From Mucilaginibacter polytrichastri (lineage in GTDB: Bacteria > Bacteroidota > Bacteroidia > Sphingobacteriales > Sphingobacteriaceae), in contig NZ_MPPL01000001.1 in assembly GCF_001911425.1 (NCBI RefSeq), positions 2,034,121 to 2,098,120 on the forward strand: DNA of 64,000 bases, read 5' to 3'. Every line of letters starts with the position of its first letter. The stretch's first letter is position 1. Positions 27,289 through 37,125 of the stretch are shown here, one piece after another. The notes below the pieces were generated by a model that saw only the letters and a program-made list of their open reading frames with translations, had not been told where the DNA came from and ran no database searches. The translations under genes and the position numbers were made by a program.

Positions 27289-27812
27289 TTTTATAAGTAA
27301 TTAGTAAAGTAGAATAGTGATCATAGATCTATTTAGGTAAAACTATTGTTTTGGTTGGCATTAATTGTGCCACAAACTAAATAATTCTTTCAAAATAGGC
27401 TTATTTACCAAATAAATAATATTTTACTTTAAAAAGGAGTAGATTTTTAGTTCCTTAACCGCAAAAATATCTATTTAGCTTATTTTATAATAAAAGATGT
27501 AAACAACTTATTATTAGGCAATGCCGATGGCGCAACTCACACAAAACTAATGAATATCATGTATTAATTGGTCGCCACCATTTAATCTTTATTATTTAAA
27601 ATACATACTTAATTACACTAGCGGTATAAAAGATATTTTACCTCATCAACCTATTTATTCTTAATATTCATTGTACCATATTACCTCGTTGTTTTAATAC
27701 GGATAGTTTTTACTACAGTTCGATCTGAAATAAATAGTGGCTTACAGGCCAATAGTTATTGTACATAAAACACAAGTTATGCTTAACTGTATATTATGTT
27801 AAACCCTCAACT
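27289..27812. other. Intergenic region between WecG/TagA and BLUF genes
   Basis: About 520 bp, strongly AT-rich, without an ORF. It contains the sigma-54-like or palindromic TGGCA site at 27358-27372 and must carry the promoters for the divergent WecG/TagA and BLUF genes. Confidence 0.5.
27358..27372 (-). promoter_or_regulatory. Sigma-54-like promoter or palindromic operator before WecG/TagA copy A
   Basis: On the minus strand it reads TGGCACAATTAATGC, close to the sigma-54 pattern TGGCAC-N5-TTGC. The forward strand reads TGGCAT-TAATT-GTGCCA nearby, so the site is also an inverted repeat and could be an operator instead. Similar TGGCA sites precede other units of the exopolysaccharide locus. 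Confidence 0.35.
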
Positions 27813-28274
27813 ATGCTTTACAACCTAATTTATATTAGCAAGGCTGCAAAGCTTATGGACAATGACGACCTGAAACTAATTATTAACGAATCTAACCAAT
27901 GGAATGAGCGTCACGAAATAACTGGGATGTTGCTTTATATTGAAGGGCAGTTTAGTAAAACCGGAGGGCGTTTTATACAGGTACTGGAAGGAAGCCGGGA
28001 TGAAGTGCAAATTGTCTTTAATATGATTAAAAATGACGCACGGCATTGTAATATTCTGCTCATGAATGAGTGTGAGTTAGAAAAGAGAAATTTTTCATCC
28101 TGGCTTATGGGCTTTAAGTCAATAACTGAGAACGAGTTTATTGAAACGGTTGGCTATTTTGATCTGGACGATTTTTCTTTAATCAAGACAAAATCTAAAG
28201 ATTTCAATATCCCCCTTAACTATTTAAAGTCATTCTATGAAATCCATACAGATAAAAATACGCACAATTTGTAA
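27813..28274 (+). CDS. BLUF-domain blue-light photoreceptor (short type)
   Basis: I chose the ATG at 27813 (153 residues) because the BLUF fold starts right there (MLYNLIYISKAA); the ATG at 27759 would add 18 residues outside the domain. Flavin-site residues are visible: Tyr7 (YIS), Asn31 and Gln56 (RFIQVLEGS), with Trp/Met in SSWLMGF. Between Asn31 and Gln56 there appear to be about seven extra residues (QFSKTGG) compared with the usual spacing. Only about 50 residues follow the BLUF domain, and no effector domain is present, so it must act through a partner. It lies inside the exopolysaccharide region, upstream of and convergent with a beta-helix protein gene. Confidence 0.88.
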   Translation: MLYNLIYISKAAKLMDNDDLKLIINESNQWNERHEITGMLLYIEGQFSKTGGRFIQVLEGSRDEVQIVFNMIKNDARHCNILLMNECELEKRNFSSWLMGFKSITENEFIETVGYFDLDDFSLIKTKSKDFNIPLNYLKSFYEIHTDKNTHNL

Positions 28275-28278
28275 TTAT

Positions 28279-29715
28279 TCAATTTTCATAAGCCCCGATA
28301 TCAGCTGTGTGGCCTTGAGCGCGTTTATTTCCTTCATAATCGCTAGTACTATATACAACAGTATTTCCGCGATGAATTGCAGGGCTGCCCTTTTGGATCC
28401 TGAAGTCTGCTTTTAAATTATTTGCAGGATATACAAAGGACGGATTCACGTTATTAAGGCAAGTAGCAGATGAAACCGCAATTATGGCTTTATCAGGGTA
28501 CGTTATGTTATAATGCAGGTTATTCTCGTAAGTTAAATTGGTATTGGTATAGTTGGAGTTAATTACATTTTCTGAATCAGAAACGAGGATGTTATTGATA
28601 ATTCTGTTATCGTTACCCAAGCCCGAAAGTATTTGGCCTGCGTTTAATTCTTTCGTTTGTGAATTACAGTATGCTGTATTATTAATAATATCAATATGGT
28701 CGCTTTGAAAGGTATGGATACCTGTGCCACCGTTATACCAGCATATATTATTTTCAATTAAAGTCCGGCCATTGTAATCGCCCAGTTTAGATCCGTTTTG
28801 TTTGCTCCGGAAATCATCAATGATAATTCCGTTTCCATCAGTAACAATACACTGTTTAATCCATGGCACCAGGGATTTATTATTATAACACTTGTTGCCG
28901 CTAATCACGTTATGATAACCGCTCGAGTTATCATAATTCCAGAATTGGTAAAGTGCAATTCCACTGGTGCCAAATACAGTATACCAGCTGGTATTATATA
29001 CCGTATTGCCAGAAATTGTAATGTAGTCAGCATGCGATGCTCCTATTCCTCCCCCACCACAATCATGAACAATGTTGTTTGCTATTACAATATGGTGTGC
29101 ATGTTTTTTACCTAATCCGTTAATAGTAATTCCATTACCATTGTATTGCGGATCAAATGTGCCCTTTTTATTGGCGCAACTTTGAGGCTGAACCAATGCT
29201 TTTGCCAAAGTAACCTTAGCATTATTGCCGGTTACCTCAAAACCTACCACCTTAACATAACTAACGCCACTATTAATAGCAATACCGGCCCAACCGTTAA
29301 AATTAAGTTTAGGGTGCTGATTTGGGTAATTAATAAAAACTATATATTTTGATTTGCTGCCGCTCTTTGTTACATCAAATACATTACATGCAGGGCAGGC
29401 ATTGGTATAATTGCCGTTCATTACAAATACAGTATCCCCGGGCTTGGTTAAATGGGCAGCATCCTGGATGTTTTTAAATGCTTTAGCTGTACTTAAACCG
29501 TTAGGTTTATTGTTATTACTTTTCTCGCTAACGTAGTAATTGGTTGCATATCCGCATAAACTCATCAATGTAAACACAATTAGAATTGCAAAACGACTGT
29601 AATAAATACCCGAATTATGCTTTCTTTTTGAGTCAATTGCAAAAAAAAGGCTTTTTAGTTTCTTGCAGAGAATTTTTATATACTTATTATTAAATTTCTT
29701 TATGGTTAACGACAT
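28279..29715 (-). CDS. Exported right-handed parallel beta-helix protein A
   Basis: 478 residues. The export signal (FAILIVFTLMSLCGYATNYYVS) lies at about residues 42-63, after an unusually long basic N-terminus, so the true start may be further downstream. Beta-helix coils follow (repeats such as NGITINGLG, YITISGNTVYN, NRIINNILVSD). The C-terminus GSPAIHRGNTVVYSTSDYEG...DIGAYE is typical of secreted Bacteroidota beta-helix proteins. Such proteins bind or cleave acidic polysaccharides; catalytic residues cannot be assigned. It is on the opposite strand to the exopolysaccharide operon. It differs in length from the beta-helix protein at 40377. Confidence 0.85.
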   Translation of the reverse strand: MSLTIKKFNNKYIKILCKKLKSLFFAIDSKRKHNSGIYYSRFAILIVFTLMSLCGYATNYYVSEKSNNNKPNGLSTAKAFKNIQDAAHLTKPGDTVFVMNGNYTNACPACNVFDVTKSGSKSKYIVFINYPNQHPKLNFNGWAGIAINSGVSYVKVVGFEVTGNNAKVTLAKALVQPQSCANKKGTFDPQYNGNGITINGLGKKHAHHIVIANNIVHDCGGGGIGASHADYITISGNTVYNTSWYTVFGTSGIALYQFWNYDNSSGYHNVISGNKCYNNKSLVPWIKQCIVTDGNGIIIDDFRSKQNGSKLGDYNGRTLIENNICWYNGGTGIHTFQSDHIDIINNTAYCNSQTKELNAGQILSGLGNDNRIINNILVSDSENVINSNYTNTNLTYENNLHYNITYPDKAIIAVSSATCLNNVNPSFVYPANNLKADFRIQKGSPAIHRGNTVVYSTSDYEGNKRAQGHTADIGAYEN

Positions 29716-30040
29716 TTTTCAATAATTAAATCTCTGATATTCAAGTAAAAGCTAACTCTCTGATAAATAAAATAATAAGTATTTCTTATAGGTTAATAAG
29801 TGTTATGCTTTACGTAATATTTATAATAATAAATAATTCTAAGCATGCTCTGAAACTTATTTGGCATGGATGTTGACTAGCCTGCGTAAATAATACTATA
29901 ACTTAAAACTTATTTTTTTATTAGAAAGTCAAATATGATAACTTCTGTGTAAAAAACAACGCCTCCAAGCTCCAAATTATTACCCAATCACATTGTTTTG
30001 TGATTTTTAACTTATCTGTAAACGCTTAACCAAACAATCA
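29716..30040. other. Promoter region of the exopolysaccharide operon
   Basis: 325 bp, strongly AT-rich, between the divergent beta-helix and wza-type genes. It contains a sigma-54-like site (29862-29876). No ORF. Confidence 0.55.
29862..29876 (+). promoter_or_regulatory. Sigma-54-like promoter upstream of the wza-type gene
   Basis: TGGCATGGATGTTGA has the -24 GG and spacing of the sigma-54 consensus TGGCACG-N4-TTGC, with A in place of the last C. It lies about 165 bp before the ATG. Other TGGCA sites occur in this locus. Confidence 0.35.
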
Positions 30041-30835
30041 ATGAAACTATTAACTAAACCAAGTGCGTACAAAAGCACACTGCTCCCTTTTGCTTTATTA
30101 GCTGTTTTAACATTTGTAACTTCATGTTCATCATACAAAAAGATCCCTTACTTTCAGGATCTAAGCAGGACTGATATTACAACTGAAGACCTTAATAACT
30201 ACACTATACCAACTATACAACCTACAGATCAACTGGCTATCAACGTAAGCAGTTTAAACCCCGAAGCTGCTGCTGTTTTCAGCAACAATACACAGTCTGC
30301 CGGTACCAATTCAAGCAGCCCCACTTACGGTTATATTGTTGACCAAAAAGGAGAAGTTAATTTACCATTACTTGGTATTGTTAAAGTTTCGGGCCTTACA
30401 ACTTCACAACTATCGGTACAACTACAACAACAATTACAGGCTTATTTAAGTAAGCCCACCGTATCTGTAAGGATGGTGAACTTTAAAGTTGCTGTTTTAG
30501 GCGATGTATTGCGCCCCAATATTTATACCAGTGCAAGTGAAAGGCTTACCGTAACCGAGGCTTTAAGCTTAGCCGGAGATTTGAATATTACAGGTAAACG
30601 CGAAGACGTTATTTTAGTAAGAGAAATTGAAGGTAAAAGACAATACATACCTATTGACCTTACCTCTAAAAAGATTTTCGAATCGCCTTACTTTTATTTA
30701 AAAAGTAACGATTTAATATTTGTGCAACCCAGCAAACTTAAACTGGCTACGGTTGACACCGGATTTCGTAATGCAAGTTTGATCATTTCTGCCTTGTCAT
30801 TAATTGCGATTTCTATCTCATTATTCCGTAATTAA
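30041..30835 (+). CDS. Wza-type polysaccharide export lipoprotein
   Basis: 264 residues. A lipoprotein signal ends TFVTSC (Cys 29). A polysaccharide biosynthesis/export domain follows (YTIPTIQPTDQLAINVSSLNPE), then a SLBB domain (VAVLGDVLRPNIYT, LTVTEALSLAGDLNITGKREDVILVRE) and a C-terminal hydrophobic helix. It forms the outer-membrane or periplasmic part of the export channel and works with the Wzc-type protein that starts 3 bp after its stop. It opens a plus-strand run of eight genes up to 39289. Confidence 0.93.
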   Translation: MKLLTKPSAYKSTLLPFALLAVLTFVTSCSSYKKIPYFQDLSRTDITTEDLNNYTIPTIQPTDQLAINVSSLNPEAAAVFSNNTQSAGTNSSSPTYGYIVDQKGEVNLPLLGIVKVSGLTTSQLSVQLQQQLQAYLSKPTVSVRMVNFKVAVLGDVLRPNIYTSASERLTVTEALSLAGDLNITGKREDVILVREIEGKRQYIPIDLTSKKIFESPYFYLKSNDLIFVQPSKLKLATVDTGFRNASLIISALSLIAISISLFRN

Positions 30836-30837
30836 TT

Positions 30838-33270
30838 ATGAATAGCAGGCAATCTACAAATGTTAAAACAACCGCGGGCCATCAGTTTACTGATCTGCGG
30901 GTTGTTTTAACTAAATACGTATATCACTGGCCGCTATTTGCTTTAGGATTGATTGTAGCACTTACAGGTGCTTATATTTATTTACACAACGTCAATCCGG
31001 TTTATGAAATTAGTGCCACCATACTTGTTAAGGATGAAAAAAAATCTCCGCAGCAAGAAAAATCTGCTTTACCGGAACTGGATCAAACCAGCTCTCCTAA
31101 AAACGCAGAGACCGAGATTGAAATACTGAAATCCAAAAACCTGGTTAAACAAGTTGTAAATAACCTGCAGTTATGGGTTAATTATAAATCAGGAGTCGAT
31201 TTTAAAACGCAGGATTTATATGAAACAAGCCCGGTTAAATTTTTACTTGTTCAAAAAACAGGTTCGTTAACGGGTAAAAAGATTAGCATTGTTATTAAAG
31301 ACAAAAACACGTTTGTATTTGATAATGTAAGTGGCCAAAAACAGTCAGCCGCTTTTAATACGCCAATAAAAAATGGTTTTGGTACCTGGTTATTAAAGCC
31401 GACCGGTTTCATTGATCAATATATTGGTTCTACCATAAATATTGATCTTAACGAGCCCGAAATGGTAAGCAACAATTATGTTAAAACTGTTGATGCTCAC
31501 TTATTAGATAAACTGGCCCCTACAATTGGCCTGTTTGTAACTGACGAAGTACCTAAGAGAGGTGTAGACTTTTTAGATAACCTGATTACTGCTTACAATC
31601 AGGCAGCCTTGTTAGAAGAAAAACGCACCACTAAATCTACCATTGATTTTATCGATCATCGTTTAGCATCCCTTACCGGGGAATTAAGCCATGCAGAAAA
31701 AAATGTGGAGGGATACCGGAGCAGCCAGGGTATAACAGACATATCATCACAATCGCAGGTATATCTGGAAAACGTGCAAAATAACGGTATTAAGCTAAAT
31801 GAAGTTAACGTACAGCTTAATGTAATTAATGGTATTGAGCGGTATGTTAATTCAAATTCCGAAACTGGTACGGCGCCTGCAACCATCGGTATTACAGACC
31901 CTGCATTAAATAGTTTGATCGAAAAGCTATCAGATCTGCAATTGAAAAGAAGTGCTTTGCTTGCAACTACCCCCGAAGGTAACCCCATGTTTGAGCCTAT
32001 TAACAAACAAATAGCGCTTACTAAAGCATCTATTAAACAAACTGTTCAGGGTATTAAAGCCTCTTTATTAAGTTCGAAAAAAGAACTGCAGTCATTTAAC
32101 AGCAAGTCCGAATCATCTATTAAAGACATCCCGGGACAGGAGCGCCAGTTTGTTGACATGAAACGTCAGCAATCAATCAAGGAGAACCTGTATGTTTACC
32201 TGCTACAAAAGCGCGAAGAGCTTGCGCTAAGCTATGCTTCAACATTTGTTGATGCGCGCATAGTTGATGCTGCCAACGTGGGCGATATTACCTGGCCTAA
32301 AAAGTCTTTTGTATTTGCTATTGCTTTGCTCTGCGGCTTGGGTTTACCCTTTATGGTTATCTATTTCAGAAACTCCTTTACCAATAAGATCACCGAGAGA
32401 AGAGATATTGAAAACGCATTAAACATCCCGGTTTTAGGTGAAATATCTTATGAAGATTTGAACGATGATGTAATTGTTGTTACCAATAAACATCACTTAA
32501 TTGGCGAGCAGTTCAGGGCATTACGTACTAATTTACACTATGCGCATACCAATCAGAATGCAAGCCCAATATCTCTTTCAAACATGCCTAAAGCTTCATT
32601 AAATGTGGTAAGCAACCATGATTTAAATGTAGAAGGCCGGGTTACATTACTCACCTCAAGTGTTTCTAAAGAAGGAAAGAGTTTTGTAAGTGTAAATTTG
32701 GCGGTATCGCTGGCAGCAACCGGTAGAAAAACGGTAATCATGGAAATGGATTTGCGTAAACCGAAGATCCTGAAGATTTTTAACTTATCTAACAGTAATC
32801 CGGGTATTAGTGAATTCCTTTCATCAAACATTTCTGTAGATGCTATCATTAATCCATCAGGAAAAATAGCCAACTTGGATGTAATTGGGTGTGGACAGAT
32901 TCCAACTGATCCATCTGAATTATTGGAACACGAGCGATTGGTTGAACTGATATCAGAATTGAAAGACAGGTATGACGATATTATTATTGACACTCCTCCC
33001 CTGCACCTGGTAACAGACGCCATGATTATTGCCAAACTTGCCGACGTATCTCTGTACATCATCAGGCAGGGTTATACCGGAAAAAACGAACTGGATTTTA
33101 TCAGCGAAATTGAGCAAACTGAAAAACTGCCCAATATGCAAATCGTTTTTAATGGCATCAAGAAAAACAAATATGGTTATGGCTATAATTATGACAATAG
33201 CTATTATAACCCCGATCCGGCTAAACCACAGTTTAACATGGCTTGGAAACAGTTTTTAAGCAGGTTTTAA
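30838..33270 (+). CDS. Wzc/GumC-type chain-length regulator with C-terminal BY-kinase domain
   Basis: 810 residues. An N-terminal Wzz domain has a first membrane helix (WPLFALGLIVALTGAYIYL) and a long periplasmic coiled coil. A second helix is at about 490-510, then a cytoplasmic bacterial tyrosine kinase domain: Walker A SSVSKEGKS (about 607-615), Walker A' VIMEMDLRKPK and Walker B DDIIIDTPPL. A Tyr-rich tail (YGYGYNYDNSYYN) is the likely autophosphorylation cluster. The Walker A has Lys where GEGKS is usual (KEGKS), a mild change. It controls polymer length and export together with the Wza-type protein. Confidence 0.93.
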   Translation: MNSRQSTNVKTTAGHQFTDLRVVLTKYVYHWPLFALGLIVALTGAYIYLHNVNPVYEISATILVKDEKKSPQQEKSALPELDQTSSPKNAETEIEILKSKNLVKQVVNNLQLWVNYKSGVDFKTQDLYETSPVKFLLVQKTGSLTGKKISIVIKDKNTFVFDNVSGQKQSAAFNTPIKNGFGTWLLKPTGFIDQYIGSTINIDLNEPEMVSNNYVKTVDAHLLDKLAPTIGLFVTDEVPKRGVDFLDNLITAYNQAALLEEKRTTKSTIDFIDHRLASLTGELSHAEKNVEGYRSSQGITDISSQSQVYLENVQNNGIKLNEVNVQLNVINGIERYVNSNSETGTAPATIGITDPALNSLIEKLSDLQLKRSALLATTPEGNPMFEPINKQIALTKASIKQTVQGIKASLLSSKKELQSFNSKSESSIKDIPGQERQFVDMKRQQSIKENLYVYLLQKREELALSYASTFVDARIVDAANVGDITWPKKSFVFAIALLCGLGLPFMVIYFRNSFTNKITERRDIENALNIPVLGEISYEDLNDDVIVVTNKHHLIGEQFRALRTNLHYAHTNQNASPISLSNMPKASLNVVSNHDLNVEGRVTLLTSSVSKEGKSFVSVNLAVSLAATGRKTVIMEMDLRKPKILKIFNLSNSNPGISEFLSSNISVDAIINPSGKIANLDVIGCGQIPTDPSELLEHERLVELISELKDRYDDIIIDTPPLHLVTDAMIIAKLADVSLYIIRQGYTGKNELDFISEIEQTEKLPNMQIVFNGIKKNKYGYGYNYDNSYYNPDPAKPQFNMAWKQFLSRF

Positions 33271-33328
33271 AACTGCTTAAAAACTGTACCACGTTATTAA
33301 GAAACATCGATCCTGAGTATCATTTAAC

Positions 33329-34651
33329 ATGCTGGATAAATTAATCGTTATTATTCCGGGTATAACATTGCTCCTGTTTGTATTAAATATATTTTACAAG
33401 GGCAACACGGTACAGTCTTGTATAATTTTTATTTTATCTCTATTGCCTTTAATGGATATAAAGATAACTCCTGAAGCATTTGGAGGCTTTAAAACATTTG
33501 ATGCCATTTGCTTTTACAGCTTTATATTTCTTTTCAAAGATTTCATTACCATCAATATAAAAAGTAGGAACAATTTCTATTTTATGCTTTTTGTGTTGTT
33601 AGGTATTATCATTCTTTTAGGTGGGTTATCCTCAGAGTTTCCGGGCAAAACATGGCTTAGCCTCATTAAAGCTTTGCCCATTTTTATTTTCGCCCGTTTT
33701 TTTATGACGGAGTGTTACAAAGACGGGACATTCCATTTAAAAGCAATCAAGGCTTTAAAGGTGAGTTATATGGTTGCCATCGTTTTCTTATGCATTCAGC
33801 GGGTGGTTGGGCTAAAGTTTACGTTTTACCCTGGTTTATCCCCTAATACATTCGACCCTATTTTTCACCTTATCAGGTATCCGGGCATCTTTTATGATGC
33901 CCAGGCGCACGGTCAGTTTCTGGCTATGGGGAGCTTTTTGTTTTTATATATTGAGAAAGGTGCAACCCGAAAAAACATCATTATAAATTATACTTTTTTT
34001 GTGCTGGCCATTATTGGTATGAACATGGCCGGCAGCAGGGCCGCATTTGGTGGTTTTGCAATTGGCCTACTGTTGGTGTTTTTTATGGCTGCCAAAAATT
34101 ACAGGATTTATGGTTTAATTTTCCTGGTGCTTTCTTATTTTGCCTTTACACTTATCTCTATACATACCGGCGTGTTTGACCGGGCAAAAAATATTTCTGA
34201 TGATCTAACATTCCGTCAGAATATCTGGAAAGAGGCTTTTGATATTTCAAAGCAGCACCCCTACCTCGGTATTGGGGCAAATAATTATCAGAGTTTTGTG
34301 ATTAGGCACAACCAGGATCAATACCTGGAGATTGAAGATGGCCAGCTGGTTTACTTTGATCAGCCGGAAAACGGCTATTTGAAAATCATGGTCGAACTGG
34401 GCTTTATTGGCTTTGCCATATTCCTCTTATTTTTACTAGTGCCGCTGATTAAAGGCTTATTGCTATTTATAAGAAATGTATACGACAAACGGGTAGCTCT
34501 TTTTATGGCCTCTCTCATTAGTTTCCTGGTGGCTTTTAATACCGTATACTCAATTTTTGATAATAGGCTGCTCATTATGGTGGCCAGTATGGTGGTGCTC
34601 ATTGTAGCCTATCCCGTAAATAATGATGCTAATGAATTGGTCGAAGATTAA
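33329..34651 (+). CDS. O-antigen ligase/Wzy-type polymerase
   Basis: 440 residues with about 11-12 membrane helices. A large periplasmic loop near residues 290-360 contains RQNIWKEAFDISKQHPYLGIGANNYQ, the usual Wzy_C landmark. MNMAGSRAAFGGFAIG precedes it. In this operon it most likely polymerises the repeat unit after flipping. It overlaps the next gene by 29 bp, which indicates translational coupling. Confidence 0.88.
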   Translation: MLDKLIVIIPGITLLLFVLNIFYKGNTVQSCIIFILSLLPLMDIKITPEAFGGFKTFDAICFYSFIFLFKDFITINIKSRNNFYFMLFVLLGIIILLGGLSSEFPGKTWLSLIKALPIFIFARFFMTECYKDGTFHLKAIKALKVSYMVAIVFLCIQRVVGLKFTFYPGLSPNTFDPIFHLIRYPGIFYDAQAHGQFLAMGSFLFLYIEKGATRKNIIINYTFFVLAIIGMNMAGSRAAFGGFAIGLLLVFFMAAKNYRIYGLIFLVLSYFAFTLISIHTGVFDRAKNISDDLTFRQNIWKEAFDISKQHPYLGIGANNYQSFVIRHNQDQYLEIEDGQLVYFDQPENGYLKIMVELGFIGFAIFLLFLLVPLIKGLLLFIRNVYDKRVALFMASLISFLVAFNTVYSIFDNRLLIMVASMVVLIVAYPVNNDANELVED

Positions 34652-36104
34652 ACAGACAAAGTTATTGCAGTCATCACTGGTTAAAAACAGTGCCTGGGGC
34701 ATTGTATCCAATATTTTGCAAATCCTGTTTATATGCGCGTTTTTTGCCATTGTAGCACGTAAGTATAGCTCCGGAGAATTTGCCAGGTTTTTAGTTTCTA
34801 CTTCGGTATACCAAATTGTTGCGGCCTTTTCATCTATGGGTTTGGGGCAGTGGTTTATTCGCCAGTATGTATTGGAGGATGATAAACTCACTTTTACGGG
34901 TAAGTTTTTAAAAACGCAGATTGGCCTGGGGCTGTTGTTTTATGTTGTCAATCTGATATTTGCCTTCGTGGTTTACGCTGATGTACAAATCAGATTTTTA
35001 TGCATTATACTGGGTACAAATATTATTTTTGATAACCTCATCAACGCCATCAGGAGCCTTAACATTGCGGAAAACCAGCAACGCAAAACTGCTGCTATAT
35101 TGGTAATAGATGGATTTTTAAAACTCGTTTCGGGCTGTTTACTGTTTGTCCATCCATTTTCTGTAGTTATTTTATCGGTTATTATGATTGTAGCCAGGGT
35201 GCTTACGCTGGGTTTGTTTATTAAACTAGGGTCATCAAACAGCATCAATATCAAATTTCTTTGGCGGGCTAAAATATCTATCGAAGACTTAAAACTGCTA
35301 ATCATTAAAAATTGGCAATTCATTATTATAGGCAGTATCTCCATCATCTACTGGAAAATGGGGAACATCATTATATCTAAAACGCTTGCGCTAAGCAGCG
35401 TTGCCGACTACGAGATTGCATTCCGTATTTTCTCTGTATTATTGATATTACCCATTGTGGCATCGTCAACCATTTACCCACAGTTTATTAAGCATTTTAA
35501 CGAGGGGAATCATGCTGCTTTAACCCGGCTTTATCGAACTGTATTTTTCATTTATACGTTATTCGCTATTGTATCTTACCTGTTCATGTACTCTTTTTCG
35601 GGGTGGATATTGCCATTAGCTTTTGGTAAGGGTTATCCCGGCTCCGTTTTGTGTACACAACAAATGTTTCTTACTTTTTTAATACTGCCTACCGTTCTAT
35701 TACAAGCCAACTTAATAGTGGCCATTGGCTTAGAGAAACTGGATATGTGGTTTAACATCATTAGTCTGGGTGTAAACGTAGTTGGGTGTTTCGCCGGATT
35801 ATATTTTATCCGCGAGCTTGCAGTAATTAACTATTCGGTTTTCTTCTCCTTTTTAGTTTTCCATATTTTACAGGATATACTATTGATTAGAAAAAAGATT
35901 ACAACCATTAAACACTGCCTGTTATTTTACAGCGGCTTGTTATTAATTGTGTTGGCCTATCATCATTTCACTATCAGTACAAATCCGGTTGTGCTGTTTA
36001 TTTTATTTTCTGGAGGGATATTTTTAGTCGCGGTGTCTGTAGTGCTTTTCAAAAAAAGGAAATCTTCCTTTAATCTGCTTACCCTTAAAAAACCTACCAT
36101 TTAG
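34623..36104 (+). CDS. Wzx-type polysaccharide flippase (MATE/MOP superfamily)
   Basis: 493 residues, about 12-14 membrane helices, including SLVKNSAWGIVSNILQILF at the N-terminus, the usual polysaccharide-synthesis motif. GLGQWFIRQYVLEDDKLTFTG and KMGNIIISKTLALSSVADYEIAFRI fit the Wzx group. It translocates the lipid-linked repeat unit. It starts inside the wzy-type gene and stops 1 bp before the GT2 gene. Several Met codons (34623, 34626, 34632) are possible starts. Confidence 0.9.
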   Translation: MMLMNWSKIKQTKLLQSSLVKNSAWGIVSNILQILFICAFFAIVARKYSSGEFARFLVSTSVYQIVAAFSSMGLGQWFIRQYVLEDDKLTFTGKFLKTQIGLGLLFYVVNLIFAFVVYADVQIRFLCIILGTNIIFDNLINAIRSLNIAENQQRKTAAILVIDGFLKLVSGCLLFVHPFSVVILSVIMIVARVLTLGLFIKLGSSNSINIKFLWRAKISIEDLKLLIIKNWQFIIIGSISIIYWKMGNIIISKTLALSSVADYEIAFRIFSVLLILPIVASSTIYPQFIKHFNEGNHAALTRLYRTVFFIYTLFAIVSYLFMYSFSGWILPLAFGKGYPGSVLCTQQMFLTFLILPTVLLQANLIVAIGLEKLDMWFNIISLGVNVVGCFAGLYFIRELAVINYSVFFSFLVFHILQDILLIRKKITTIKHCLLFYSGLLLIVLAYHHFTISTNPVVLFILFSGGIFLVAVSVVLFKKRKSSFNLLTLKKPTI

Positions 36105-36105
36105 T

Positions 36106-37110
36106 ATGGCTGCATTATCAATCATTATCCCTGTGTATAACAAGGAGGCACAGATCAATGCTTGTATTCAATCTGTACTTAATCAAACTTTTACAGATTT
36201 CGAACTCATACTGGTAAATGATGGATCTACCGATAAAAGTGGAGAGATATGTATTGCTTACGAGCAGCAAGATAACCGCGTTATAGTAATTAACCAGGAA
36301 AATGGCGGTGTTTCTGCTGCCAGAAATACAGGCATTAACCACGCGACAGGCTACTATATTGGCTTTGTAGATAGTGATGATACCATAGAACCCAACATGT
36401 ACCAGCTGTTGATGAATAATGCCTTATCGTACAATGCGGATATATCGGTATGCAGGTTACGTGTTATTTTCCCAAATAAAACTGTTACCCCGGATGAAGA
36501 TGAAAAAGTTATTATCCTAAATCATGATGATGCTCTGTCGGCCTGTTTAAAAGGTGACCTGGATCGTAGTGCCAATAATAAGATTTACAAAACATCCATA
36601 GCGCGTGAAATTAAGTTTGAAGGGAACATTTACGAAGATATTTTATATACCTGCAAGGCATTCTTGAGGGCACAAAAAACTGTGCTGCAAAATGCAATTA
36701 TGTATAATTACATTCTCAGCGATAACTCGGCCAGCATGAGCGCCTTTAATCCAAAATATATAGAAACCATTAAGGTATCGGCTGCCATGGTTAAACTGGT
36801 ATCGGATAGCAATCCAAAATGCCTTTTAGATGCACAGGTATTCGATATTGTATCCAATATCTCGCTGCTTAATTTACTGCTGCTTGCCGGAAAAGATGAT
36901 TATCCTAAAGAGTACCACACGGTGGTAAAAAATTTAGATAATTACAAGTCTATCATCAACAGTAACATCTTGACAGCCAAACACAGATATGCATTGAAAA
37001 TATTTCATTATTCCCCCAGCCTATACACCCGGTTAATGTACTGGTACGGTATACTTACTGATGCCGAGGTGGTGAAAAGGACTAAAAAATCATTGCAGAA
37101 AAACGTTTAA
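36106..37110 (+). CDS. GT2-family glycosyltransferase
   Basis: 334 residues. GT-A fold: LSIIIPVYNKEAQINACIQS, ILVNDGSTDKS, ENGGVSAARNTGI and a DxD-type metal site in GFVDSDDTIEP, all within the first 100 residues. The C-terminal part has an amphipathic helix but no clear membrane segment. It adds a sugar to the lipid-linked repeat unit on the cytoplasmic face. Donor and acceptor are unknown. Confidence 0.93.
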   Translation: MAALSIIIPVYNKEAQINACIQSVLNQTFTDFELILVNDGSTDKSGEICIAYEQQDNRVIVINQENGGVSAARNTGINHATGYYIGFVDSDDTIEPNMYQLLMNNALSYNADISVCRLRVIFPNKTVTPDEDEKVIILNHDDALSACLKGDLDRSANNKIYKTSIAREIKFEGNIYEDILYTCKAFLRAQKTVLQNAIMYNYILSDNSASMSAFNPKYIETIKVSAAMVKLVSDSNPKCLLDAQVFDIVSNISLLNLLLLAGKDDYPKEYHTVVKNLDNYKSIINSNILTAKHRYALKIFHYSPSLYTRLMYWYGILTDAEVVKRTKKSLQKNV

Positions 37111-37125
37111 AACAATCCAGGATAC

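Noticed and set aside
27759..27812. Longer N-terminus for the BLUF protein
   Set aside because: The BLUF fold begins at the ATG at 27813; the 18 extra residues look like translated AT-rich leader.
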